Of a stretch of DNA of 64,000 nt, positions 1 through 7,988 are shown in pieces (the first letter of the stretch is position 1; every line of letters begins with the position of its first letter). The notes below the pieces were generated by a model. That model was not told the DNA's origin. It ran no database searches and saw nothing but the letters and a program-made list of their open reading frames with translations. The DNA is from Amaricoccus macauensis (lineage in GTDB: Bacteria > Pseudomonadota > Alphaproteobacteria > Rhodobacterales > Rhodobacteraceae), in contig NZ_JACHFM010000005.1 in the NCBI RefSeq assembly GCF_014201905.1, forward strand, positions 1-64,000, written 5' to 3'. The translations under genes were made by a program, and so were the position numbers.

Positions 1-93
1 GAGAACGACTACGGCGCCCTCGGCGACACCTCAACCCTCGCTGATCCCGGCGTCGTCGATGAACTCATCGACAACCGCATGAACCGGACCTGA
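1..93 (+). CDS. C-terminal end of an unidentified protein (partial)
   Basis: An open frame runs from the first base to a TGA at 91-93 and gives 30 residues ending DNRMNRT. The next gene starts two bases later, as is common inside an operon, which supports real coding. The visible tail is acidic and polar with no recognisable domain, so no function can be given. The rest of the gene lies to the left of the window. Confidence 0.4.
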   Translation, partial: ENDYGALGDTSTLADPGVVDELIDNRMNRT

Positions 94-95
94 GC

Positions 96-386
96 ATGGG
101 TGGCCGCTGGCTCCTGCCCGCCGGGCTCCTCGTCGTCGGGCTCACCGGTTGCAACACCGGCGTGACCGACACCGAGGCGATTGCCGGGGCGGGGGCGGAC
201 ACCTGCGGGGCGGACCAGCTGCAGGCTCTCGTCGGCCAGGATGCAAGCGCCGCGAACGGCGCCGTCTTCACCGGCGAGTTCCGCGTGCTGGCGGCCGGCG
301 AGGCAGGCGGCGCCATGTTCAAGCCGCAGCGCACCACGGTGCGGCTCGACGAACAGAACCGCATCCTCCGGGTGCAGTGCGGCTGA
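96..386 (+). CDS. Peptidase inhibitor I78-like lipoprotein (divergent copy)
   Basis: A 96-residue protein with an N-terminal hydrophobic segment ending in a lipobox (LTGC, Cys about 19), so it is probably a lipid-anchored envelope protein. The mature part has the I78 layout: a DTCGADQLQ motif soon after the lipid anchor and a C-terminal RILRVQCG, the two Cys probably forming the family disulfide. I78 proteins are small inhibitors of serine proteases. The central loop is unusual: the RV-x-x-P and DYR-x-x-RLN-like segment seen in typical members, and in the next gene, is replaced by a Gly/Ala-rich stretch, so inhibitory activity is uncertain. It follows the preceding stop by 2 bp and lies about 100 bp upstream of a second I78 gene. 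Confidence 0.7.
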   Translation: MGGRWLLPAGLLVVGLTGCNTGVTDTEAIAGAGADTCGADQLQALVGQDASAANGAVFTGEFRVLAAGEAGGAMFKPQRTTVRLDEQNRILRVQCG

Positions 387-492
387 CGCGGCGTCGGGAG
401 AGCACCGGCCGGACGGCGTCGCGGGTTGCCAAGCTCGCGCCGCTGTGATTGCTTCCGTTCGTCCCGCCGCCGCGCAGAAGGATCCCGCGCCC

Positions 493-780
493 ATGCCTCG
501 CTTTCCTGTCGCCTGCCTCGGCGTCTTCGTCGCCCTCGGCGCCTGTGCCGAACTCCAGAACACGGGCACTGGCGGGACCCTCGCCGGTGGCGGCACTTGC
601 CCGGCCGACCAGCATCAGGACTGGGTCGGAAAACGCATCGACGTCCTGAACGACGTCGAGCTGCCGCAGGGCACCCGCGTGCTCTTCCCGACGACGCCGG
701 CCACGATGGATCACCGCGAGGACCGGATGAACGTCATCGTCGACAAGTCGGACCGGATCACCCGCGTCGACTGCGGCTGA
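493..780 (+). CDS. Peptidase inhibitor I78 family lipoprotein
   Basis: A 95-residue protein starting at the ATG at 493, chosen because it gives a compact signal peptide ending in a lipobox (LGAC). The body matches the I78 inhibitor pattern well: a GTCPADQ start, WVGK, then LPQGTRVLFP, ATMDHREDRMNVIVD and a final RVDCG. The conserved Cys pair, the RV-x-x-P reactive-loop region and the D-H-R-x-D-R-M-N segment are all present. This should be a periplasmic or outer-membrane-anchored serine protease inhibitor, perhaps protecting the cell from its own or foreign proteases. It is probably a duplicate of the preceding gene and the better conserved of the two. Confidence 0.8.
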   Translation: MPRFPVACLGVFVALGACAELQNTGTGGTLAGGGTCPADQHQDWVGKRIDVLNDVELPQGTRVLFPTTPATMDHREDRMNVIVDKSDRITRVDCG

Positions 781-837
781 GCTCGCCGGCGAGCCAGTCG
801 CCGCCGGAAATCACCGATCGGGGACACGCGAATCTGC

Positions 838-866
838 TTGCAACTTTAGCCATTGGACAGTATCAT
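838..866 (+). promoter_or_regulatory. Candidate sigma-70-type promoter
   Basis: TTGCAA (838-843), a 17-bp spacer, and TATCAT (861-866) lie in an unusually AT-rich stretch (about 835-935) within otherwise very GC-rich DNA. The -10 matches consensus at 5 of 6 positions and the -35 at 4 of 6. Transcription would begin near 873, giving a leader of about 80 nt before the start codon at 952. Prediction by eye only. Confidence 0.5.
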
Positions 867-884
867 TATCTAATAATAGAAGCG

Positions 885-907
885 CGAAGTAAGTTGTATT
901 TACTTCG
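885..907 (+). promoter_or_regulatory. 8-bp inverted repeat in the leader of the 952 gene
   Basis: CGAAGTAA (885-892) and TTACTTCG (900-907) are a perfect inverted repeat around a 7-nt centre, followed by ATTTTAAT. It falls just downstream of the predicted transcription start. It could be an operator overlapping the start site, a weak attenuator, or the terminator of the I78 genes. The sequence does not decide between these. Confidence 0.4.
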
Positions 908-951
908 ATTTTAATAGTCTTAAGCTAAATACTCCGGGGGGAGAAGCAAGC

Positions 952-1965
952 ATGGCGCAAACAACCTTCGTTATTGAGGGTGCAGTCAACGTGCGCGTCA
1001 CGGTGAATGACAGCGGCGGCAATCTCAGTTTCACGGTCGAAGTTCTGGACACGCAAGGTACGATCGGCGACCTTCGCGCGCTCTTCTTCGACATCGACGG
1101 GACCATCACCAACCCGGACTTCACGGGACCGCTGGTGACCGGGGAGGGAACCAACACCCTCAATCTCGGCAACGGCGCCAATATGAACGGCGCGACCAAC
1201 CAGCCGTTCGACCTCGGCGTCCGGCTCGGGTCGCCCGGCATCGGTCAGGGCGACGATGTCAGGCTCACGAGCTTCACGCTCGATGCCGACGAGACCCTGA
1301 GCATCGACATGCTGTCAGGCCAGCGCTTCGGCACCCGCCTCACCAGCGTCGGCTCCGAGGATGGTCCGCGCAACGATTCGCTCAAGATCATCGATGTCCC
1401 GGACGTACCGTGCGTCCCGGTCTGCGAGGAGGTGACCGTCGACTTCGAGCAGTTCAAGGCGGGTCAGAAGATGACCATGGCCGGCTTCGACGTGCTGGAC
1501 GGCGATCTGCATGTCCGCATCCGCGGTCTCGAGAACGGCGAGGGCAATCCCGACAACGATGCGATGATCTTCGACGCCGACCAGTCACCGCCAGTGTCAG
1601 GCCGCGACGACGACCTGCTCGCGGGCGATGGCAAGGTCCTGATCCTGAGCGAAGACGATGACTCGAGCGATCCCGACGACGCGAGCGCCGGCGGCGTTTT
1701 CCGCTTCTTCTTCTCAAAGGCGGTCGACCTGACGTCAGTCGATCTCGTCGACATCGAGGAGGGCGGCCAGATCCGCGCTCTCGACTCGAACGGCAATCTG
1801 ATCGGCTCCAAGGCAATCCCGAAGACGGCGGACGGGGTGCTTCAGACGGTCGATCTGTCCGAGTTCGACGACGTTGCCCAGATGCAGGTGCGCCTGAAAG
1901 GCTCGGGTGCTCTCGACGACCTCAAGCTCGAGGTCTGCACGCCCTGCATTGACGACCTTCTCTGA
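952..1965 (+). CDS. Acidic, probably extracellular two-domain protein of unknown function
   Basis: A 337-residue, strongly acidic protein with a clear Shine-Dalgarno (GGGGGGAG) before the ATG. Residues about 1-145 form a beta-rich domain (FDLGVRLGSPGIGQGDD, GQRFGTRLTSVG) of a kind I associate with RTX-type secreted proteins of Rhodobacterales. After a CVPVC linker, residues about 160-330 resemble the choice-of-anchor / carbohydrate-binding-like beta-sandwich region (VDFEQF, KVLILSEDDDSSDPDD, GGVFRFFF, SVDLVDIE). The protein ends with CTPC. There is no N-terminal signal peptide and no GGxGxD nonapeptide, so if exported it would need a C-terminal signal of the type I kind. Function is unknown; extracellular location is inferred from composition. 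Confidence 0.55.
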   Translation: MAQTTFVIEGAVNVRVTVNDSGGNLSFTVEVLDTQGTIGDLRALFFDIDGTITNPDFTGPLVTGEGTNTLNLGNGANMNGATNQPFDLGVRLGSPGIGQGDDVRLTSFTLDADETLSIDMLSGQRFGTRLTSVGSEDGPRNDSLKIIDVPDVPCVPVCEEVTVDFEQFKAGQKMTMAGFDVLDGDLHVRIRGLENGEGNPDNDAMIFDADQSPPVSGRDDDLLAGDGKVLILSEDDDSSDPDDASAGGVFRFFFSKAVDLTSVDLVDIEEGGQIRALDSNGNLIGSKAIPKTADGVLQTVDLSEFDDVAQMQVRLKGSGALDDLKLEVCTPCIDDLL

Positions 1966-1975
1966 CCCCGCACTT

Positions 1976-1997
1976 GAGGGCGGCCCCGGCCGCCCTC
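1976..1997. terminator. Perfect 10-bp GC-rich hairpin between convergent genes
   Basis: GAGGGCGGCC and GGCCGCCCTC are separated by only CC. The hairpin lies 11 bp after the stop of the acidic protein gene and 49 bp from the end of the convergent HAD gene. There is no T-tract on either side, so it is terminator-like rather than a canonical intrinsic terminator. Confidence 0.5.
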
Positions 1998-2046
1998 ACC
2001 CAGCAGGACCCGCGCACCGCCACCAAGCGCGGCGGCGCGGACGACT

Positions 2047-2925
2047 CTACCGCAGCATTCCGATGGTGTACTTCGGCTCCAGCCGCTCGACGCTCAGCCA
2101 CGCGGCGAGCCGTTCCGGGTCCGGCACGCCGAATTCCTGCGTCCCGGTCTCCTCCGCCGCCAGTCCGCCGGCGATGAAGAGCGCATCGAGCCCCTCGCCC
2201 ATCGCGCCGAGAATGTCCGTGGCGATGCCGTCGCCGATGCAGAGGATCTCGTCGTCCCGCGGCGCCTCGCCAAGCAATGCCGTCACCTTGCGCCGCGCCA
2301 GGGCATAGATCGGCGGATGCGGCTTGCCGAAGTAGAAGGCCCGGCCACCCGCCTCCTGATACGCCTTCGCGATCGCTCCGGCGCAGTAGATGCGCTGGTC
2401 ACCTACGTCCACCACGATGTCGGGGTTGGCGCAGAGCAGCTTCATGCCCTTGGTCTTGCCGTAGAGGATCGTCGCGCGATAGTCCTCGGCCGTCTCGGTC
2501 CGGTCGTCGAACAGCCCGGTGCAGACGATGCCCTCGGCCTCCTCCAGCGGGACCCGGGTGACGTCGAGCGGCCGCCCCTCGGCGTCGTTGAAGAACACCA
2601 GATCCCGCTCCGGCCCGATGTGATAGACCCGCCGGCCGAAAACTCCCGCCTGCATCGCCTCCTGAGCCGCATCGCCCGACGAGACGATCAGGTCCCAGCA
2701 CGAGCGCGGCGCGCCGAGCAGATCGAGTTGCCGCGCCACGTCGCCGGCCGGGCGCGGCGAGTTCGTCACGAGCGCCACGGTGCCGCCCCGCTCGCGGAAG
2801 CCCTCAAGTGCCGCCACAGCCGCCGGGAACGCCTTCACCCCATCGTGGAGGCAGCCCCAGAGGTCGCAGAACAGCGTCCGGTAGCCCGGCCCCACGTCCT
2901 CCAGCGACTGGATGATCTCGGTCAT
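2047..2925 (-). CDS. HAD-superfamily class IIA hydrolase
   Basis: A 292-residue cytosolic phosphatase-type protein. The motif I region is FCDLWGCLHDG, close to the usual DxDG-like start of NagD-type class IIA HADs (the second Asp position is Trp-Gly here). Motif II follows as VTNSPRP, then the IIA cap domain, then FYFGKPHPPIY with the motif III Lys and CIGDGIATDILGA as motif IV. This matches the subfamily (TIGR01459-type) found across alphaproteobacteria, whose substrate is not established. The start was set at MTEIIQ (ATG at 2925); the reading frame stays open further upstream, but that part overlaps the divergent VOC gene. Ordinary in length and residues. Confidence 0.85.
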   Translation of the reverse strand: MTEIIQSLEDVGPGYRTLFCDLWGCLHDGVKAFPAAVAALEGFRERGGTVALVTNSPRPAGDVARQLDLLGAPRSCWDLIVSSGDAAQEAMQAGVFGRRVYHIGPERDLVFFNDAEGRPLDVTRVPLEEAEGIVCTGLFDDRTETAEDYRATILYGKTKGMKLLCANPDIVVDVGDQRIYCAGAIAKAYQEAGGRAFYFGKPHPPIYALARRKVTALLGEAPRDDEILCIGDGIATDILGAMGEGLDALFIAGGLAAEETGTQEFGVPDPERLAAWLSVERLEPKYTIGMLR

Positions 2926-3033
2926 GTTGGCGCCTCCCTGTCCCACGGCGTCCGAGCTATCGCATTCCCGGACGAGACGCAAAACCCCGCTCGTCACCTT
3001 GCATCCCGATGCACAAGGCCCACTCTCAGGGAC

Positions 3034-3432
3034 ATGCGTGTGCTCGAAACATCCCTCTACGCCGCCGACCTCGACGCTGCCGAAGCGTTCTACGGCGGGC
3101 TTCTCGGCCTCGAGAAGGTCACGCGCGCCGGCGAGCGGCACGTGTTCTTCCGCCTCGACGGCTCGATGCTGCTGATCTTCAATCCCGCCGAGACCGCGCA
3201 CCCCCCGGCGCCCGGCGCGCTGCCGGTGCCGCCGCACGGCGCCAGCGGCCCGGGCCACATGGCCTTCGCCGCCGGCACCGGGGAAATCGACGCCCTCAAG
3301 GCGCGTCTCGAAGCCGCCGGTGTCGCGATCGAGGCGGACTTCACCTGGCCAAACGGCGCCCGATCGCTCTACATCCGCGACCCGGCCGGCAACTCGGTCG
3401 AATTCGCCGAGCCCCGGCTCTGGGGGTTCTGA
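3034..3432 (+). CDS. VOC (glyoxalase/bleomycin-resistance) family protein
   Basis: A 132-residue single VOC domain: VLETSLYAADLDAAEAFYGG forms the first beta-alpha-beta module and RSLYIRDPAGNSVEFAEP the second. Metal-ligand candidates include the His of GHMAF and the Glu of VEFAEP. Such proteins dimerise and include glyoxalase I-like isomerases, dioxygenases and antibiotic-binding proteins; the substrate cannot be told. It diverges from the HAD gene with a 108-bp spacer and ends 1 bp before the convergent aminotransferase gene. Confidence 0.8.
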   Translation: MRVLETSLYAADLDAAEAFYGGLLGLEKVTRAGERHVFFRLDGSMLLIFNPAETAHPPAPGALPVPPHGASGPGHMAFAAGTGEIDALKARLEAAGVAIEADFTWPNGARSLYIRDPAGNSVEFAEPRLWGF

Positions 3433-3433
3433 C

Positions 3434-4606
3434 CTACTGCAGGTCGGCGAACGCCGCCTGCAACCGGCCCACCGCCTCGTCGATGCGCGCGCGCGGCGTC
3501 GCGAGGTTGAAGCGCAGGAAGCCCTCGCCGCCCTGCCCGAAGGTGGCACCGTGGCTGGCGGCGATGCGCGCCTCGCGTTCCACCCGGGCCTGAACCTCCG
3601 GGTCGGTCATGCCGGTGCCCGCGAAGTCGACCCAGGCGAGATACGTCCCCTCCAGCCGCATGGAGCGCACGCCCGGGATGGCGTTGACGCCGGCATCGAA
3701 GGCGGCCGCGTTCGCCGCGAGATAGGCACAGAGCGCGTCCACCCAGGCATCGCCGTTCTCATAGGCGGCGGTCGAGGCGAGCACGCCGAACCGGTTCGGG
3801 CTGCCGCCGCTCGCCATCTGCACCGCCGCGAAGCGCTTTCTCAGCTCCCCGTCCGGGATGATGACATTGCCGGTCAGCGCGCCGGCGATGTTGAAGGTCT
3901 TGGTCGGCGCGGTCAGCATCACCAACCGGTTCACCACCTCCGGCGCCGCCAGGGGCATCGCCACGTGGCGCCCGCCCGGCATCACCAGATCGTGGTGGAT
4001 CTCGTCGGAGATGAGCAGGAGGTCATGCCGCTCGCAGAAGGCCGCCAGCGCCTGAAGCTCCTCACGCGACCAGACCCGCCCGCCCGGATTGTGCGGCGAG
4101 CAGAGCACCACCACCTTCTCCCGGCCGGTCAGCGCGGCTTCGAGCGCGTCGAGGTCCATCTCGTAGCGCCCGTCCCGCTCGACGAGCGGCGACTGGACGA
4201 GTTCGCGGCCATTCGCGCGGATGATCCGGTGGAACGCGTGATAGACCGGGGTGAAGAGGATCACCCCGTCGCCCGGCGCGGTGAACGCCTGCAGGCAGAG
4301 CGCGAACCCCGCGACGAGCCCGTGCGTCGTCGCGATCGAGGCCGGGTCCACCTCCCAGCCGTGGCGCCGCGCCATCCACCCCGCGACCGCCGCCTTCCAC
4401 CGGTGATCATCGCCGAAGTAGCCGTGGACCCCGTGGCGCAGCTCGGCCTCGAGCGCCTCCGTCACCGCCGCGGGCGGGCGAAAATCCATGTCGGCAACCC
4501 ACATGGCGAGCCCGTCGTCGGGCGCGACGCCATAGAGCGGCTGCATCATGTCCCACTTGGAGCAGTGCGTGCCGCGCCGGTCGATGATCTCGTCGAAGTC
4601 GAACAT
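3434..4606 (-). CDS. patB: PatB/MalY-type PLP-dependent C-S lyase (aminotransferase fold)
   Basis: A 390-residue PLP enzyme of fold type I. The N-terminus (FDEIIDRRGTHCSKWD, LPMWVADMDF-like LAMWVADMDF) is the hallmark of the MalY/PatB group of cystathionine beta-lyases, and PTKTFNIAG carries the PLP-binding Lys. CSPHNPGG and SDEIHHDLV provide the usual cofactor contacts. The expected reaction is beta-elimination from cystathionine or cysteine conjugates to give a thiol or homocysteine, pyruvate and ammonia in the cytosol. Its role could be methionine biosynthesis or sulfur scavenging; neighbours do not decide. Confidence 0.85.
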   Translation of the reverse strand: MFDFDEIIDRRGTHCSKWDMMQPLYGVAPDDGLAMWVADMDFRPPAAVTEALEAELRHGVHGYFGDDHRWKAAVAGWMARRHGWEVDPASIATTHGLVAGFALCLQAFTAPGDGVILFTPVYHAFHRIIRANGRELVQSPLVERDGRYEMDLDALEAALTGREKVVVLCSPHNPGGRVWSREELQALAAFCERHDLLLISDEIHHDLVMPGGRHVAMPLAAPEVVNRLVMLTAPTKTFNIAGALTGNVIIPDGELRKRFAAVQMASGGSPNRFGVLASTAAYENGDAWVDALCAYLAANAAAFDAGVNAIPGVRSMRLEGTYLAWVDFAGTGMTDPEVQARVEREARIAASHGATFGQGGEGFLRFNLATPRARIDEAVGRLQAAFADLQ

Positions 4607-4806
4607 GGGTGCCCCTCGCGCCTGACGGTCTTCCTTCGGCCCTACTGCGCCGGAGGCGATGCTTCAACCCCGGTCGGGGAACCGCTACGCCCGCCGAACA
4701 CCCCGCCGTGACAGGTCTGCGCGCCGTGTTGACCCTCACGAGGGGCCCTCCTAGGGTGGCCGCCCGCCGGGGCCCGTGGCTCCGACGCCTGTCAGGGAGC
4801 CTGCCC

Positions 4807-5289
4807 ATGCCGACCCGCCGCGACGGTCTGAAACTCCTCCTCGCGCTGAGCGCCCTGCCGCTCGCCGCCTGTGCCGGAGGATCGGGCGGTGGTTCCGCCG
4901 CCAGCGGCAATGTGCTCGACGTGGCCCGCGCCCACGGCGCGCGCAGCTTCGCCCGTGCCCTCGCCCAGGCCGGCCTCGCCGCGAAGCTTGCCGACTCCGG
5001 GCCCTACACCCTCTTCGCGCCCACCGACCGCGCGATCGCCGCCGCGGGCCTGCCCTCCGATCCGGCGGCGCTCTCGAAGCTCCTCGCCTACCACGTGGTC
5101 CCGGGCGACTTCACCGCCGCGTTCCTCTCCGGCGTCGATGTGAACTACACGACCCTCGCCGGGACCAGCGTCAATGTCGACGGCACCGGCCCCGGCCTCG
5201 TGGTGAACGGCGTCCCCGTCACCACCGCCGACCTCGGTGCCGCGAACGGCGTCGTGCACCTGATCGGCGGCGTCCTGAAGCCACGCTGA
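4807..5289 (+). CDS. Fasciclin (FAS1) domain lipoprotein
   Basis: A 160-residue protein beginning with a lipoprotein signal (LSALPLAAC, Cys about 22) and a Gly/Ser-rich linker. One FAS1 domain follows: a first motif around PYTLFAPTDRAIAA, the YH motif in LLAYHVVPGDF, and a final NGVVHLIGGVL. FAS1 domains mediate adhesion or protein-protein contact at the cell surface. The ATG at 4807 was chosen because it puts the signal peptide at the N-terminus. It is preceded by a 200-bp divergent spacer and followed convergently by the PAP2 gene 4 bp away. Confidence 0.85.
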   Translation: MPTRRDGLKLLLALSALPLAACAGGSGGGSAASGNVLDVARAHGARSFARALAQAGLAAKLADSGPYTLFAPTDRAIAAAGLPSDPAALSKLLAYHVVPGDFTAAFLSGVDVNYTTLAGTSVNVDGTGPGLVVNGVPVTTADLGAANGVVHLIGGVLKPR

Positions 5290-5293
5290 GCCC

Positions 5294-5809
5294 TCAGAAC
5301 TTCAGCTCGTACGCGAGCCCATAGCCGCTGCCACCCGGCGCGCGCGTCACCTGGATGCCGGTCGAGAAGAAGCCGAGCGCCGCGCCGGCCGCGACCTGCA
5401 GCAGGTCGTGCTCGTCGGCGTCGAGCCGCGAGGCCGCCACGACCACCGCCGCGCCGCCGGCCGCCGCCGCAACCCACGGGTTCCCCGGCGCGCAGTGCAT
5501 CATCAGATCGCCCGCGCCCGAGAACGCCGTCACCGCATGCCCGGAGGGAAATCCCTCGCTCTTGCCGTTCGGACGCTCGTTGATGCCGCCGTCGCCAAGA
5601 CCGCGCTTCAGCCCCTCGGTCACCACGACGGCGGTGCCGAGCCCGACCGCATAGCTCGTGAGCCGCTCCTGCTGCCACGCGCAGCCCGCCGCAGCGGCCG
5701 GCAGCACCCAGCGCAGCACGTCGCCCGCCTGCTCGAAACCGTCGCCCGCCGATCCCGGCCCCGCCGTCAGAGCCAACACCGCCGCAGCCGCCAGACCTGC
5801 CCGCCTCAT
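5294..5809 (-). CDS. PAP2-family phosphatase, periplasmic
   Basis: A 171-residue protein with an N-terminal signal sequence (MRRAGLAAAAVLALTAGPGSA). The phosphatase signature is readable: K-R-x-x-x-x-x-x-NERPNG, PSGHAVTAFSGA, and SRLDADEHDLLQV, so the catalytic His of PSGH and the His of the third motif are present. These enzymes dephosphorylate lipid phosphates or related substrates in or near the membrane. The start at 5809 has GAGGAG seven bases upstream. It ends the minus-strand cluster moxR - VWA - PAP2 and begins 12 bp after the VWA stop. Confidence 0.8.
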   Translation of the reverse strand: MRRAGLAAAAVLALTAGPGSAGDGFEQAGDVLRWVLPAAAAGCAWQQERLTSYAVGLGTAVVVTEGLKRGLGDGGINERPNGKSEGFPSGHAVTAFSGAGDLMMHCAPGNPWVAAAAGGAAVVVAASRLDADEHDLLQVAAGAALGFFSTGIQVTRAPGGSGYGLAYELKF

Positions 5810-5820
5810 GCCCGTTCTCC

Positions 5821-7077
5821 TCACTGCCTCTCGTCCAGCAACTGCCGGATGCGCATGATGTCAACCGGATCGTCCGGCCGGCTCAGCGTCGCCGAGAGGT
5901 CCTCCAGCGAAGCGATGGAGTGGCAGGCGCGAAAGCTGTCCACATGCGGCAGGATCGCCCGGATCCCGCGCGCCCGCGCCGAGAAGCCCTCCCAGCGCAG
6001 GAGCGGGTTCAGCCAGATCACCCGCCGCGCCGAGAGATGCAGCCGCTCCATCTCACGCGCCAGCCGGTCCGGGTCCCCCCGGTCCAGCCCGTCGGTGATG
6101 AGCAGCACCACCGCCCCCTGCCCCAGCACCCGGCGGGACCAGTCGCGGTTGAAGACATGCAGCGCCTCACCGATCCGCGTGCCGCCCTCCCAGTCCTCCG
6201 CCTCGCGCCCCGCCGCCGCCAGCGCCGCGTCGGCATCCCGCTGCCGCAGATGCCGCGTGACGTTGGTGAGCCGCGTGCCGAAGGTGAAGGCATGAACCTT
6301 CGCCCATCCGGCGCCGCGCGCGTTGGCCGCCGCGTGCAGGAAGTGCAGCAGCATCCGCGAATAGGCCGACATCGACCCGGAAATGTCGCAGAGCGCCACC
6401 AGATTGGGCCAGCGCTGCCGCCGGGCGCGGAAGACCAGCTGCTCCACATCCCCGCCGGAGCGCAGGCCCGCGCGCATGGTGCCGCGCCAGTCGGCAACGC
6501 GCCCCCGGGGGCTCGGCCGCGTCCGCCGGCTCGCCAGCGGCTGCACCGGCAGTGCGAGCTTCGCGATCGCCCGGCGCGCCTCGGCCTGCTCCGCGGCCGA
6601 CATCTGCTCGAAATCGAGCCGCTTCAGCCGCTCCTCGGCGGAGAAGGTGAGCGTGGCGTCGAACTCGACCTCCTCACCCTCGGTCTCGCGCGGCCCCGGC
6701 GGCTTCTCCGCGCCCTCGATGAGCGCCTCCGCCGCGCGCCGCTCCGCCGCCTTCGGCGCGGACGGCGGCACCGCGCCGCGCACGGCGGGCAGGAGCAGGC
6801 TCATCATCTGCTCCATGAACCGCGGATCACGCCAGAACAGCCGGAAAACCTGCGCGAACACCGCCCGATGCTCCGCCCGCGAGATCAGGCTCGCCTCGAG
6901 CGCCGCATAGAAGTCCCGCCGGTCGCTGAAGCCCACGGCCTCCACCGCCCGGATTGCGTCGATCACCCGGCCCGGTCCCGCCGGCACCCCGGCGGCCCGG
7001 AGCGCGCGCGCGAAATGCACGACGTTCTCGGCGAGCTTGCCGTCCGTCCGCACCGGCAGATCGGCGAGCCCGGCCAT
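5821..7077 (-). CDS. VWA domain protein, CoxE-like
   Basis: A 418-residue protein with a C-terminal von Willebrand A domain: MIDAS motif CDISGSMSAYS (DxSxS), the Thr of DWEGGTRIGEAL, and LLITDGLDRGD. The N-terminal half is helical and polar, as in CoxE/YeaD-type partners of MoxR ATPases. MoxR-VWA pairs act as metal-insertion or assembly chaperones, for example for CO dehydrogenase or methanol dehydrogenase. Here its ATG shares one base with the moxR stop (TGATG), so the two are translationally coupled. No cox, mox or nitric-oxide-reductase structural genes lie in the window, so the client is unknown. Confidence 0.85.
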   Translation of the reverse strand: MAGLADLPVRTDGKLAENVVHFARALRAAGVPAGPGRVIDAIRAVEAVGFSDRRDFYAALEASLISRAEHRAVFAQVFRLFWRDPRFMEQMMSLLLPAVRGAVPPSAPKAAERRAAEALIEGAEKPPGPRETEGEEVEFDATLTFSAEERLKRLDFEQMSAAEQAEARRAIAKLALPVQPLASRRTRPSPRGRVADWRGTMRAGLRSGGDVEQLVFRARRQRWPNLVALCDISGSMSAYSRMLLHFLHAAANARGAGWAKVHAFTFGTRLTNVTRHLRQRDADAALAAAGREAEDWEGGTRIGEALHVFNRDWSRRVLGQGAVVLLITDGLDRGDPDRLAREMERLHLSARRVIWLNPLLRWEGFSARARGIRAILPHVDSFRACHSIASLEDLSATLSRPDDPVDIMRIRQLLDERQ

Positions 7078-7988
7078 CAGCCGGCGAGCGCCGCCTCGGC
7101 CGCGTCCAGCACCCGCTTCGCCTCCGATCCCTGCAGGCGGGCGATGTCGTCCTGATACTTCAGGAGCGCGCCGAGCGTGTCGGCGATCACCTGCGGCGAC
7201 AGCGCGATGGCGTCGAGCGCCACGAGGCACTTCGCCCAGTCGATGGTCTCCGCCACCCCCGGCCGCTTGAAGAGGTCCTCCGAGCGCAACTGCTGCACGA
7301 AGGCCACAACCTGCCGGCTCAGCGTCTCACCCGCTTCCGGCGCCCGCGCCCGGAGGATCGCCAGCTCCCGGTCAAAGTCGGGATAGTCGACCCAGTGGTA
7401 GAGACAGCGCCGCTTCAGCGCGTCATGCACCTCACGCGTGCGGTTCGAGGTCAGGATGACGATCGGCGGCTCGGGCGCCCGGATCGTGCCAAGCTCGGGG
7501 ATCGTCACCTGAAAATCGCTCAGCGCCTCCAGCAGGAACGCCTCGAACGGCTCGTCGGTCCGGTCGAGCTCGTCGATGAGCAGCACCGGCGGGCCCTCGG
7601 CGTGCGGCTCCATCGCCTCGAGCAACGGCCGCCGGATCAGGTAGTCGCTCGAGAACAGCTCCTCGGTCAGCCCCTGCCGGTCCATGCCGCCCGAGGCCTC
7701 GGCGGTGCGGATCGCCACCATCTGCGCCGGGAAATTCCACTCGTAGACGGCGCTCGACGCGTCGAGCCCCTCATAGCACTGCAACCGGATCAGCCGCCGC
7801 CCGAGCCCCTTGGCCAGCGCCTTGGCGATCTCGGTCTTGCCGACCCCGGCCTCACCTTCCAGAAACAGCGGCCGCCCGAGCTTCAGCGCGAGGAACACCA
7901 CCGTGGAGAGGCCGCGTCCCGCGACATATCCCTCGCCCGCGAGCATCGCCTGCGCGCCGTCGATGTTCACCGGAACCGTACCAGCCAT
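7077..7988 (-). CDS. MoxR-family AAA+ ATPase
   Basis: A 303-residue AAA+ ATPase. Walker A is GEAGVGKT (residues 45-52), Walker B VLLIDELDR, sensor 1 ILTSNRTRE, and an arginine-finger region follows; the length is typical for MoxR. It would power remodelling of a client together with the VWA protein encoded directly downstream. The start is preceded by AAGGGG. A large imperfect hairpin ends about 40 bp upstream of this start codon (see the intergenic entry). Confidence 0.9.
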   Translation of the reverse strand: MAGTVPVNIDGAQAMLAGEGYVAGRGLSTVVFLALKLGRPLFLEGEAGVGKTEIAKALAKGLGRRLIRLQCYEGLDASSAVYEWNFPAQMVAIRTAEASGGMDRQGLTEELFSSDYLIRRPLLEAMEPHAEGPPVLLIDELDRTDEPFEAFLLEALSDFQVTIPELGTIRAPEPPIVILTSNRTREVHDALKRRCLYHWVDYPDFDRELAILRARAPEAGETLSRQVVAFVQQLRSEDLFKRPGVAETIDWAKCLVALDAIALSPQVIADTLGALLKYQDDIARLQGSEAKRVLDAAEAALAG

